Part shown: positions 7,519 to 15,619 of the stretch, piece by piece
How positions within the stretch are numbered: position 1 is the first letter of the stretch
Layout: each line of letters starts with the position of its first letter
DNA from: Candidatus Competibacteraceae bacterium
GTDB taxonomy: Bacteria > Bacteroidota > Bacteroidia > CAIKAF01
DNA length: 39,842 bases
Direction: 5' to 3'
Assembly (NCBI GenBank): GCA_014879445.1
Contig: JACSSC010000014.1
Location: 1 to 39,842 of the forward strand
The notes under the pieces: generated by a model
Told to the model about the DNA's origin: nothing
The model's database searches: none
The model's input: the letters and a program-made list of their open reading frames with translations, nothing else
Program-made: the position numbers and the translations under genes

Positions 7519-8910
7519 TTAAATGCTCTGTAAAGGTATCGAAATATCAAAGGATACGCCTTTGGGTAAATTTTCTATGTGCAACACCCCATTTAATAAT
7601 GATACACGTCGCTTAATGGACTGAAAATTGCTGGCTAATTTTAAATCTTTTTCTGGTATCCCATTGCCATTGTCGCTGTACCCAATCATCAAATTGCCAT
7701 CATCTTGCATAATCTCTATTTGTATTTGCGTGGCATTGGCGTGTTTTAGTGTGTTGTTGATACACTCCTGCAATATCCTGAATATATGAAAACGCGTATT
7801 GTAGCTTATATAATCATCTATTGTTTCTTCCGACTCAAACGCCATACTGATCTTACTCAATGCGTTTATCCTACTTACCATACCTTGCATGGTTTTATGT
7901 AACCCAAAATCGGCAAGTTCTTTGGGACGCACATCATTCATGATGGCTCTACATTCGGTGATGGTGCTATTTAGCAGTTTTTCAAACACACTTACTTGTT
8001 TGTCGTCAGCATCTATGTTATGTGATTCTTTGATAAAAGAAAAAAACTGCCTGAGTGCTACTAAATTTTGTGCAATGCTATCATGTATCTCTGACGCAAA
8101 TCGCTCTTTCTCTTGGTCTTCAATACTTATCATGTCAATATATGCCTCCTTGAGGCGTTGTTGCACATGCAACATGCCCGACACATCATTAATCAACATC
8201 AGCATGGCCGGCTCATTATTATATGGCAACGGACTTTGTGATACTTCCGCCCAAATTGATTCGCCTGTTCGTGTATGAAAATACGATAATCCTTCTCTAA
8301 GCTTCAGTATCTCCTTTTGTTCTTCGGGCACAGGCGTCAACAGGTCGTCTATTGTCAATTGCAAAAAATTAGAGTGTTGATAACCGAATTGTCGCATTGC
8401 GGCCTGATTCACATCCATTATACGTCCGTCCGATTTTCGATACACCCACATCGGATTGGGGGTTAAATGAAATAATTGACTATACAATCGCTGTGATTCT
8501 TCCAACTGCCTCTGTGTCATTTTTCGCTCTTTGCTATACAACAAACTTTTGTATAATGCGGCGGCATCCAATTGGTCTTTGTTCAAATAATCCGAAACTC
8601 CCAAATGCAAAGATTTCAAACTAAAATGAATATCCTGAAATCCTGTAAGCACAATCACCGGAACATGATGACACAACGATAGCATTCGATGCAACAAATC
8701 TTCTCCACTCAAATCCGGCAACGACAAATCCAATAGCACAGCATCAAATGGGTGAGATGATTCAGACAAATATCGTCTGGCTTCTTCAAAATTTTTAGCA
8801 TGACAAATGGTAGGCGATTCAATAGATTCGAGCAAATACTCATCTACCAAGCAATAATCGCCGGCATTGTCCTCAATTACCAAAATAACAAATGGATGGG
8901 TATCCTTCAT
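7519..8910 (-). CDS. REC-PAS-HisKA_3 hybrid histidine kinase (NarX/DegS type)
   Basis: This 463-aa soluble kinase has an N-terminal receiver domain (about 6-125; acidic pair E13-D14, phospho-acceptor D61 in LLDLSLPD, T89), a PAS domain (about 140-245, NPMWVYRKSDG), a HisKA_3 dimerisation/phosphoacceptor helix with H276 in EIHDSIAQNL, and a HATPase_c domain with N-box N386 (ECINNTLKHAN) and G-box SDNGNGIP near 412-419. HisKA_3 kinases normally phosphorylate LuxR-type regulators, and one is encoded at 15620-16327. With the receiver at its N-terminus its activity could be set by another kinase in the island, giving a relay. No transmembrane helix is present. I chose ATG 8910, 7 bp after the preceding stop, because the receiver begins right there; the upstream in-frame start (8964) would overlap that gene by 47 bp. 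Confidence 0.88.
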   Translation of the reverse strand: MKDTHPFVILVIEDNAGDYCLVDEYLLESIESPTICHAKNFEEARRYLSESSHPFDAVLLDLSLPDLSGEDLLHRMLSLCHHVPVIVLTGFQDIHFSLKSLHLGVSDYLNKDQLDAAALYKSLLYSKERKMTQRQLEESQRLYSQLFHLTPNPMWVYRKSDGRIMDVNQAAMRQFGYQHSNFLQLTIDDLLTPVPEEQKEILKLREGLSYFHTRTGESIWAEVSQSPLPYNNEPAMLMLINDVSGMLHVQQRLKEAYIDMISIEDQEKERFASEIHDSIAQNLVALRQFFSFIKESHNIDADDKQVSVFEKLLNSTITECRAIMNDVRPKELADFGLHKTMQGMVSRINALSKISMAFESEETIDDYISYNTRFHIFRILQECINNTLKHANATQIQIEIMQDDGNLMIGYSDNGNGIPEKDLKLASNFQSIKRRVSLLNGVLHIENLPKGVSFDISIPLQSI

Positions 8911-8917
8911 TTGGCAA

Positions 8918-9349
8918 CTAGTTAAGGGTTGGCAATTGTACGATGGTAATCCAAAAATTTTCAATCTGGGTTACAACACGCAAAAAGTCATCCACCTCAA
9001 CAGGTTTTACAATATAGCAATTGGCATGGTTGAGGTACGATTTATTCACATCCATTTCTGATGAAGAAGTGGTAAGCATAATCACGGGAATCTGCTTCAA
9101 ATGTGCGGATTGTTTGATATAAGCAAGTACTTCGTGCCCATTTTTACGTGGCAAATTCAAATCCAAAAGTATTAAATCAGGTATATCTACCTGCTCGTAT
9201 TGATGCCTCCGCTCAAGATAATCAATGGCTTCCTGCCCATCAAATACGACTGTAAGACGGTTCACAATGCGTCCATCCTCCAACGCTTCTCGTGTCAATA
9301 ATATATCTCCTTCGTTGTCTTCTACTAATAGTATATGTATAGGTTTCAT
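8918..9349 (-). CDS. Single-domain response regulator, Rcp1-like
   Basis: This 143-aa protein is a receiver domain with no output module. Visible residues: acidic pocket E10-D11, phospho-acceptor D63 in LILLDLNLPRKNG, switch T93/T94 and K115 in YIVKP. The DNEGD start and the LNLPRKNG context are typical of Rcp1-type regulators, which partner with phytochrome-like or PAS histidine kinases. It lies 10 bp after the kinase gene 9360-10571 and 7 bp before the REC-PAS kinase, so it is probably co-transcribed with both. It may shuttle phosphate between kinases or bind a target protein; it has no DNA-binding part. Confidence 0.93.
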   Translation of the reverse strand: MKPIHILLVEDNEGDILLTREALEDGRIVNRLTVVFDGQEAIDYLERRHQYEQVDIPDLILLDLNLPRKNGHEVLAYIKQSAHLKQIPVIMLTTSSSEMDVNKSYLNHANCYIVKPVEVDDFLRVVTQIENFWITIVQLPTLN

Positions 9350-9359
9350 AAAAAGTGGC

Positions 9360-10571
9360 TTAAGGTTTTGAAAGAGTAAATTTAATACAAGTTCCTATAG
9401 CTTGTACAGGTTCAACCCAAATTTTTCCTCCATGCTTTTCTACTATCTTTCTACAAAGTGCTAAACCAATGCCACTTCCGGGATATTCGCGGGCCGAATG
9501 AAGCTTGGCAAAAACCTCAAATATCTTTTCATGTTGATCGGCTGATATGCCAATTCCATTATCGCTTACCGATATTTGCCAACTATCTTCCTTTTCTTCT
9601 ACCTCTATCCTGATTATCGGCGAAGCTCCCTGCTCATGAAATTTTAAAGCATTGCCAATCAAATTATACATGATTTGTTGCATGGCCACCAGCGATGCAT
9701 ACACCTCAGGCAATGTATCAAATATGATTTGTGCATTCTTTTCGGATATGCTGAGCTTGTATAACTCAATGATGTCAAGCATCAATGATTGTAAATTAAC
9801 TGACGACTTTTTCATCTCGGAACGTATGCTTCTTGAATAAGCCAACAAATCCTTAATCATGCGCTCCATTCGCTCAGCTCCGTCGGCTGCAAAAAATATA
9901 TATTGCTTCCCTTTATCATCTAATACATGACTGTATTTTTTTTCGAGCAGCGACATAAACGACTTTACCATTCGCAATGGCTCAACCAAATCGTGCGATA
10001 CACCATAAGCAAAGGCGTCTAACTCTTGTATGCTCTCCTGCAAACGATTGTTGGCATTGTTTAATTCTTTGTTTTTTATTATCAATTCGCGACGGGTATT
10101 GATCAACTCATTATTTATTCTGCTCATCTCTTCCAATAACTCATCTGGCGGTATCAAAGCATGATGCATTGCATATAATGAGTGTAATTGTTTTTCATTT
10201 CTGCGAATAATGTTTTGTTGTTCATTATTCATTTTTAACAGCTCTTCGGCTATATGCAAGGTATGATGCGTGCCATACACAACAGCCAGCCAAACATTTT
10301 CATCTGACCAAATGGCTGTAACCATACAGGCAATCGGATTATCACCCCGCTTGAAGTTTAATGGATAACTGCAAATCAATCCATGCTTTGATAATGATTT
10401 CCAAAACGAAATACCATCTTCTTTACTAAAATCATGCAGCAAATCATGAAATGACGTGGAGGCATCAAGCGGAGGCATAATGGAAAGTTGATCGTGATGC
10501 ACTTGTTTTATGATTGCATCGAACGAGCAATTCATAATAGTGGAAGTAACTAATGATGTTGATTTTTTCAT
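9360..10571 (-). CDS. Soluble sensor histidine kinase (phytochrome-like HisKA/HATPase core)
   Basis: The 403-aa protein has an N-terminal region (1-105) that may be a degenerate PAS domain but is not clearly recognisable. A helical/coiled-coil segment (about 107-185) is followed by HisKA with phospho-acceptor H193 in YGVSHDLVEPLRM, and HATPase_c with N307 (IGNALKF), D337 (SDNGIGIS) and GSGIGLAL. The SHDL.EPLRM box is the type found in phytochrome and PAS kinases that pair with Rcp1 regulators, and one is encoded 10 bp downstream. Its ATG overlaps the stop of the cobalamin-binding gene by 4 bp (10568-10571), pointing to translational coupling and a shared function. No membrane segment is present, so it should act in the cytoplasm, perhaps reading out the B12 protein. 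Confidence 0.9.
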   Translation of the reverse strand: MKKSTSLVTSTIMNCSFDAIIKQVHHDQLSIMPPLDASTSFHDLLHDFSKEDGISFWKSLSKHGLICSYPLNFKRGDNPIACMVTAIWSDENVWLAVVYGTHHTLHIAEELLKMNNEQQNIIRRNEKQLHSLYAMHHALIPPDELLEEMSRINNELINTRRELIIKNKELNNANNRLQESIQELDAFAYGVSHDLVEPLRMVKSFMSLLEKKYSHVLDDKGKQYIFFAADGAERMERMIKDLLAYSRSIRSEMKKSSVNLQSLMLDIIELYKLSISEKNAQIIFDTLPEVYASLVAMQQIMYNLIGNALKFHEQGASPIIRIEVEEKEDSWQISVSDNGIGISADQHEKIFEVFAKLHSAREYPGSGIGLALCRKIVEKHGGKIWVEPVQAIGTCIKFTLSKP

Positions 10572-11587
10572 GATGGGTTTGTCATTTTTGTAGCTTGTTT
10601 CACGGCCTCATCTGCTGATTCGGCAAATCCGTCAGCGCCCACTTGCTTACAAAGTCCAGGGTGTGTTTTAAATGCATAGCCACCCACTATGATGTGAAGT
10701 GAGAAACTACATGTTTTGCGTATATGTTTTATCAATTGCATAACTGCCGAGACATGATAAGGCATGGTAACAGAAAATGCAACCACATCAGGGCGGCGTT
10801 CTTCAATGGTTTGCACAAGCTGCACCTCAGGCATATTCGCGCCCAGATAATAAGTATCCCATCCTTCTAATTCAAAAAAGTCGGACACCATCCGTATGCC
10901 TAGCTCATGTAGCTCGCCAGCAACGGCAGAAGCCACTAATGTTTTTCCAATACGGGGCGTAGTAAATATTTGCTTATACAAACCTGACATAATAAGCTGC
11001 GTTGCTGCTGTACAGTAATGCTCATGCGCCACTGTAATTTCGTGGGTTTGCCATAACCGGCCCATTTCATATTGCACGGGCTGAAAAATATATTCATAGA
11101 TGTTTTTTACATGGGTCATACGCAGCAAATCGTCAATCAAAAGGGATGCTTCTTGTCGCTTTCCCTGCAACAACATATTGAGATATTGATGGGCTGCATG
11201 ATGAAAGGGATTGTCGTTTTTGATGAAGGAATCAAATTGTATGGAGGGTGCATTCATCCGATGTCGTGCTTCTTGTATGCATTTTTGATAGCTCAGTATG
11301 TGCACGACATCTTGCTTTTGAGATATTTCGACGGATAACGCATTCAAAAAACTATCCAATTCCGAAATAGGCATTTGACGTGCTTTCAACAATGAAATAG
11401 CCCACTCCATGTATGTGGCAAATATATCAGGGCAATCGAGCTTGACGGCTTCGTGTAAATAACGTAAATGAAATTGCACATCTGAAAAAGCAACTCTCTG
11501 GCTTTGGTCTGACAATTGCATATATTGGCAAATTCGCTCAGCCAGCATTGTATCTTCTTCGTATCCGTTCGGTGTGTTTGTTGTCAT
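10568..11587 (-). CDS. Cobalamin-binding putative photosensor (CarH-like, no MerR domain)
   Basis: The 339-aa protein has an N-terminal helical region (about 1-120) of no recognised family. A helical B12-binding cap domain follows (about 125-205), then a Rossmann-type B12-binding domain (about 213-335). The cap carries W179, then nine residues, then E189-H190 (WQTHEITVAHEH). This is the W-x9-EH signature with which CarH shields the adenosyl group of adenosylcobalamin. The B12 domain has E225-L-H227-E-L-G, matching the ExHxxG lower-ligand histidine motif, and VGGYAF near 301. The known CarH family uses light to break the Co-C bond and release a MerR-type HTH from DNA; that HTH is missing here. 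The gene is fused by a 4-bp overlap to a histidine kinase, so output through a phosphorelay is inferred. Non-light B12 sensing is possible. Confidence 0.87.
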   Translation of the reverse strand: MTTNTPNGYEEDTMLAERICQYMQLSDQSQRVAFSDVQFHLRYLHEAVKLDCPDIFATYMEWAISLLKARQMPISELDSFLNALSVEISQKQDVVHILSYQKCIQEARHRMNAPSIQFDSFIKNDNPFHHAAHQYLNMLLQGKRQEASLLIDDLLRMTHVKNIYEYIFQPVQYEMGRLWQTHEITVAHEHYCTAATQLIMSGLYKQIFTTPRIGKTLVASAVAGELHELGIRMVSDFFELEGWDTYYLGANMPEVQLVQTIEERRPDVVAFSVTMPYHVSAVMQLIKHIRKTCSFSLHIIVGGYAFKTHPGLCKQVGADGFAESADEAVKQATKMTNPS

Positions 11588-11662
11588 CTATTCAAATATT
11601 AACATGCTGAATTATACAAATCATAAAGAAAACTCATAAAAGGTGATAGGCCACGATGATAT

Positions 11663-14600
11663 TCATGCTTCACGATGTTGATTCTTCAAAGTAAAAAAGA
11701 ATGTGCTGCCTTTGCCCGGGTATGATTCAACCCAAATTTTCCCGCCTAAGGTTTCAATTATTTTTCGCACAACGGCAAGGCCAATACCTGTACCCGAAAA
11801 TTGTTTTGTGCTATGCAATCTTTGAAACACTTCAAATATCTTTTGATGGTGTTCGGGCTCAATGCCAATACCATTATCTTTCACCCAACACAACCATTCA
11901 CTTCCTTGCTGACTGCATCCTATTTCAATTTCTGGAGGCGTATGCGGTGATGAAAATTTAAGCGCATTGGCTAAGAGGTTATGAAAAACTTGCCGTACCG
12001 GTGCTTTGAATGTTTGTATTACAGGCATGAGGCCACTTTCAACCTTCGCCCGCTTATCATTTATCCGTGCTTGATTCATGAATATTACATCATCAATCAC
12101 ATTGTTTAGATTAACCGGCTCGGGCATATAGCGTTCGTGACCTATTTTGGAATAATCAAGTAGGTCCAAAATAAGTTGCCGCATTTTCTTTGCTCCTCCA
12201 ATGGCAAATTCAATATACTTTTTACCCTTTTCATCCAATGCATGGTTGTACTTTTTTTCAATTTGCGACAAAAATCCGATAACCATACGCAGGGGCTCTT
12301 GCAAATCATGCGATGCAACAAAGGCAAACTGCTCAAGCTCTGCATTAACTGCCGATAAATGCTGTGCCTGCTTTTTCAACTGCATATTCATGCGTTGCAA
12401 ACGTCGTTCATATCGCTTACGCTTGGTTATATCATGAAAGAATACACTCATGCCATCAAACGATGGATATGCATGCGCCTCAAACCATTGCTTAATCGGT
12501 GGTAAGTATTCTTCAAAATGCACAATATCTTTCTCCTTAAATGCACGCTCTAAATGCTGAAAGAATTGTAAGCGGTTAGCATCAGGAGCGGCATCAAACA
12601 GTGATTTACCCAATAGTTGTTGGCGCGAAATACCAAAAACTCGCTCTGCTTCTTTGTTCCAATACACTACTTTCCAATCCTTATCAAGGGACATAAATCC
12701 TTCTGATATGGTTTCTAATAAATCTCTCTTTTCGCGTACCGACTTTGATAATGCTTCTTCGTATTTTTTCTTTTCATCTACGTCTTGCACACTGCCAAAA
12801 AGTCGAACAGGTTTGTTGTGCAAATATTCAACATCAGCAATGATACGAACCCAAAATGGCTGTTGTGGATGTTTTACCAGAAGTTCAAGGTCAATGTGCT
12901 TTTCTTGCTCTATGGCCTCCTTAATGCTTTCAAGAAACACCAATTTATGAAGTGGAATGAACAAATCACTCCATGCTTCAATATGAGATACGGTTGCCGC
13001 TTCGCGATCAAAAATGAGTGATGTAATACACGACCAACGCAATTCACCGGTATGAATATCCGCTTCCCATCCGCCAAATCGTGCCATGTTGCCGGCCTTT
13101 TCTACCAATAGTTCTTGCTCCTTTCGCTCTGTAATATCTTTGCCCGATGCTATACACAAATCGGTAGCTTGCTGAAAACTGCAAGCCCACATCACCCATC
13201 GGGTTCTTCCGTCATTTGTCAGCATTCGGGTTTCAAAATTGGCCTGACCTGTTTGAATGAGCAAGGCCAATGCATCCAATACTTGTTCTTTGTCGTCGGC
13301 ATGCACCAATTCAGTAAAAGTAGTTGAATGCAACTCATGCAATGTATAGCCCAATAATGAAGTAACAGATGGGTTCGCTTTTCTGAAATATCCGCCTGAA
13401 TCAATCATGCAAAGCATATCAGGGCTGGTGCTAAATACTTGCGACAGCTCCTCCTCCATTTGCTTTTTTCTTATTTCAATACCCAAGTAATGCCCAATGG
13501 TATCGAATAAATTACCAAACAAGTATTCCGTCTCTTCTTTGTTGCTCATAAAAAGCAACAAAACGCCTATTTTCTCTTGTGCATAGATTAATGGAATGGA
13601 ATAGGCCGATTGCAACCCGGCAAGAACTGCTTCTTCTTTGCGTAAAAAAAACTCGGCCCGCTCAAGTGAAGGAACAAACAATTGCCCTGTTTGTTGAAAA
13701 GCAAACCCCGGCAGCCCTTCTCCTACTTTAAATCCAAGATTTTCGCCCGATTTATGATAAAAAGATAAAATAGCCGGTGCTTGGGCATGTCGCGCCTCCA
13801 AATACAAAATACGACTTTGCGTATCAGTGAGCCATATTTCGGCCAATGCAAAATGCCCAAAACGCACAATGTGTTGCAGTACCTCATTGAGCAATGCCTG
13901 CATGGATTGGTCTGGTAAAGATTGAGTGAAAAGGGTATGTAGCGTTTGTGAAAAATCGTTTCGGTTCTTTTCTGTTTTTAATCCGGTAATATTTCGATGT
14001 ATGCCCAGAAAATGTGTGCAAATTCCCGCAGCATTTCGTATCGGACTGATTGAAATATTGACATTATACGTACTACCGTCTTTGCGATAATTGATGGTTT
14101 CTACTGTACATCCCTCATGACGGTGAATAGATTCACGCATGATACGCGTTGCATCTTTACTGCTTTCAGCACCTTTGAGGATGCGAGGTGTTAGCCCGAT
14201 TACTTCTTCAGGCGAATAGCCGGTAAGCCGAACAAACGCTTCATTGACATATACAATGTGAGGACCGGTTTCCAAATTTGCGTCTGTTATCACGATTGCA
14301 TCAAGGGATTGGTGCAATACCGATGCGTATGTTGAAGTTGAAAAATCTGAATCTGTAGGTATGGTTCGCAATACCATGATATATGCATCTGGTTGGGTGA
14401 CCATCAGTAATGTACCCGATACACAAACAGAAGATAATGCACCGTGCGACATTATGCCATCAAACAACACAGGCAATTGCAAGGAAAATGACTGAGAAAT
14501 AAGCAATGAAAAATCAGAACATGATGAAATCTGAATAACGGAAGAAATATCTATGCCTTGTACCTGACGGGAGTCAAGGCCAAGTATGGTACAGGCAGAA

Positions 14601-14722
14601 GAGTTGGCGTGTAATACTTTTCCGTCTTTATCCAAAACAAATAAGGCGTCAGCGCAGGAAGCCATACGACGATACCATTCCGAACCGGATAGGGAATCAG
14701 ATATGTCAACATGTTCATCCAT
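11663..14722 (-). CDS. Multi-PAS/GAF hybrid-sensor histidine kinase
   Basis: This 1019-aa soluble kinase has, in order, PAS1 (about 15-120), PAS2 (about 130-250), GAF (about 262-410), PAS3 (about 415-535), a PAS-like module (about 545-660), PAS5 (about 670-785), HisKA with phospho-acceptor H805 (VASHDLQEPLRM) and HATPase_c with N919 (LANALKF), D949 (VKDNGIGI) and GTGIGLAV. Core motifs are complete, so it should be active. PAS2 resembles LOV/PAS sequences (NEAFVRLTGYSPEEVIG) but has GLTPRILKG where LOV photoreceptors carry the flavin-reactive Cys, so it is not a LOV light sensor. The GAF lacks an obvious bilin Cys. It lies 75 bp upstream of the cobalamin-binding gene on the same strand and its core is very similar to that of the kinase at 9360-10571. 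Confidence 0.92.
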   Translation of the reverse strand: MDEHVDISDSLSGSEWYRRMASCADALFVLDKDGKVLHANSSACTILGLDSRQVQGIDISSVIQISSCSDFSLLISQSFSLQLPVLFDGIMSHGALSSVCVSGTLLMVTQPDAYIMVLRTIPTDSDFSTSTYASVLHQSLDAIVITDANLETGPHIVYVNEAFVRLTGYSPEEVIGLTPRILKGAESSKDATRIMRESIHRHEGCTVETINYRKDGSTYNVNISISPIRNAAGICTHFLGIHRNITGLKTEKNRNDFSQTLHTLFTQSLPDQSMQALLNEVLQHIVRFGHFALAEIWLTDTQSRILYLEARHAQAPAILSFYHKSGENLGFKVGEGLPGFAFQQTGQLFVPSLERAEFFLRKEEAVLAGLQSAYSIPLIYAQEKIGVLLLFMSNKEETEYLFGNLFDTIGHYLGIEIRKKQMEEELSQVFSTSPDMLCMIDSGGYFRKANPSVTSLLGYTLHELHSTTFTELVHADDKEQVLDALALLIQTGQANFETRMLTNDGRTRWVMWACSFQQATDLCIASGKDITERKEQELLVEKAGNMARFGGWEADIHTGELRWSCITSLIFDREAATVSHIEAWSDLFIPLHKLVFLESIKEAIEQEKHIDLELLVKHPQQPFWVRIIADVEYLHNKPVRLFGSVQDVDEKKKYEEALSKSVREKRDLLETISEGFMSLDKDWKVVYWNKEAERVFGISRQQLLGKSLFDAAPDANRLQFFQHLERAFKEKDIVHFEEYLPPIKQWFEAHAYPSFDGMSVFFHDITKRKRYERRLQRMNMQLKKQAQHLSAVNAELEQFAFVASHDLQEPLRMVIGFLSQIEKKYNHALDEKGKKYIEFAIGGAKKMRQLILDLLDYSKIGHERYMPEPVNLNNVIDDVIFMNQARINDKRAKVESGLMPVIQTFKAPVRQVFHNLLANALKFSSPHTPPEIEIGCSQQGSEWLCWVKDNGIGIEPEHHQKIFEVFQRLHSTKQFSGTGIGLAVVRKIIETLGGKIWVESYPGKGSTFFFTLKNQHREA

Positions 14723-14774
14723 CTCTGCATTACTGTTTTAAGATAACCGGAAAACGTAGTCATATTATTTATTT

Positions 14775-14782
14775 CAAAAGTA
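14775..14782 (-). promoter_or_regulatory. -7 element for the signalling-island operon
   Basis: The minus strand reads TACTTTTG (TAnnTTTG) about 52 nt upstream of the 14722 ATG, inside the 78-bp gap after the secreted-protein gene. No -33 TTG at the best spacing is visible. It could start the transcript covering 14722 down to about 7519. Confidence 0.45.
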
Positions 14783-14800
14783 TGCAAAATCAATCAGAAT

Positions 14801-15412
14801 TTACTTATTGATAAAAATCTTCTTAAAGTTAGTGAGTAATGGCGACGACACAGAAACAACAATCATCTTTTCAAGGGGTTTGGATGTTTCAATTACAATT
14901 TCGTTCAATCCTTTTTTAATATGATAGTGTGATTGAAACACCATCAAACCATTTACATCCATTATAGTAATTTGGGCATCGCGTTCAGTTGAACACCAAA
15001 TTTTTAACACCTGAGAACCATCCATACTCATCATGCAAAATTTCTGATCGTCAATATCGGCCTGACAAGATGCACTCACCATATCTTGATACAATATCAA
15101 ATAATCGTAGCTAAAAATACTGACACGGAAATATGCTTGTTCAGAAGGGCGAACAGGAAGCAACGATTCGTAATGAGCAGAAGCGCCCCACACACCTGTA
15201 GCCCACAAAGTATCAACCGGATTCCATATTACACCATCTGCGCTTTGCTCTACCAAATAAAATAGAACCTGCTCTTCAACCGGCACATCAAATTCAAGCA
15301 TCACTTGTTCTATATTGATGCATTTGGTTTGCAATGAGCTGAAGGTAATGTTGCTTGCATACAACATGTATCCCGATAAAATAGTGGCGATAGTTATAGT
15401 AAATTTTTTCAT
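14801..15412 (-). CDS. Secreted protein with type IX-sorting-like C-terminal domain
   Basis: The 203-aa product has a Sec signal peptide (MKKFTITIATILSGYMLYAS, cleavage near residue 20). A central beta-rich region contains LFYLVEQSADG, reminiscent of fibronectin/Ig-like modules of Bacteroidota exoproteins. The last 85 residues carry the pattern ITIMDVNGLMVFQ...GLNEIVIE...KMIVVSVSS...KKIFINK, which resembles the type A C-terminal sorting domain read by the type IX secretion system, although the usual glycine-rich GIYIV strand is degenerate. The cargo part is too short to suggest an enzyme; it may be a small surface or structural protein. The gene is divergent from the LuxR regulator at 15620, sharing a 207-bp intergenic region. 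Confidence 0.65.
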   Translation of the reverse strand: MKKFTITIATILSGYMLYASNITFSSLQTKCINIEQVMLEFDVPVEEQVLFYLVEQSADGVIWNPVDTLWATGVWGASAHYESLLPVRPSEQAYFRVSIFSYDYLILYQDMVSASCQADIDDQKFCMMSMDGSQVLKIWCSTERDAQITIMDVNGLMVFQSHYHIKKGLNEIVIETSKPLEKMIVVSVSSPLLTNFKKIFINK

Positions 15413-15532
15413 GGCGTATATGTTTTGAATTTGGTGGCAAGATAGGTTGTGAAATACGCGATGCGCAAATTGGTAACTGCTGATTTTTGCGTGTAATTAC
15501 AAAAATCTGTTCGTGGAAACTACGCAAAATGT

Positions 15533-15578
15533 TACGTATTACTACGTATTTTTTGTTTACGAATTAGGAATATACGTA
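15533..15578. promoter_or_regulatory. Three helically phased TACGTA palindromes (candidate operator)
   Basis: The palindrome TACGTA occurs at 15533-15538, 15543-15548 and 15573-15578. The start-to-start distances are 10 and 30 bp, close to one and three helical turns, so all copies face the same side of the helix. The sites lie 42-87 bp before the LuxR-regulator ATG, between divergent genes. Autoregulation by that regulator is a reasonable guess; it is not shown. Confidence 0.5.
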
Positions 15579-15608
15579 GGCAATGATTAAATTTCGAAAC
15601 CATAAAAA

Positions 15609-15614
15609 AGGAGG
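15609..15614 (+). promoter_or_regulatory. Strong Shine-Dalgarno before the LuxR regulator
   Basis: AGGAGG, a perfect match to the anti-SD core, lies 5 nt before the ATG at 15620. Strong SD sites are rare in Bacteroidota and the neighbouring genes lack one. It fixes this start over the in-frame ATGs at codons 12 and 14. Confidence 0.75.
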
Positions 15615-15619
15615 AATAA

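Noticed and set aside
13970-14340. LOV photoreceptor domain in the 1019-aa kinase
   Set aside because: The PAS2 sequence is LOV-like but has GLTPRILKG where LOV domains have the flavin-adduct Cys (NCRFLQ type), so it is an ordinary PAS domain.
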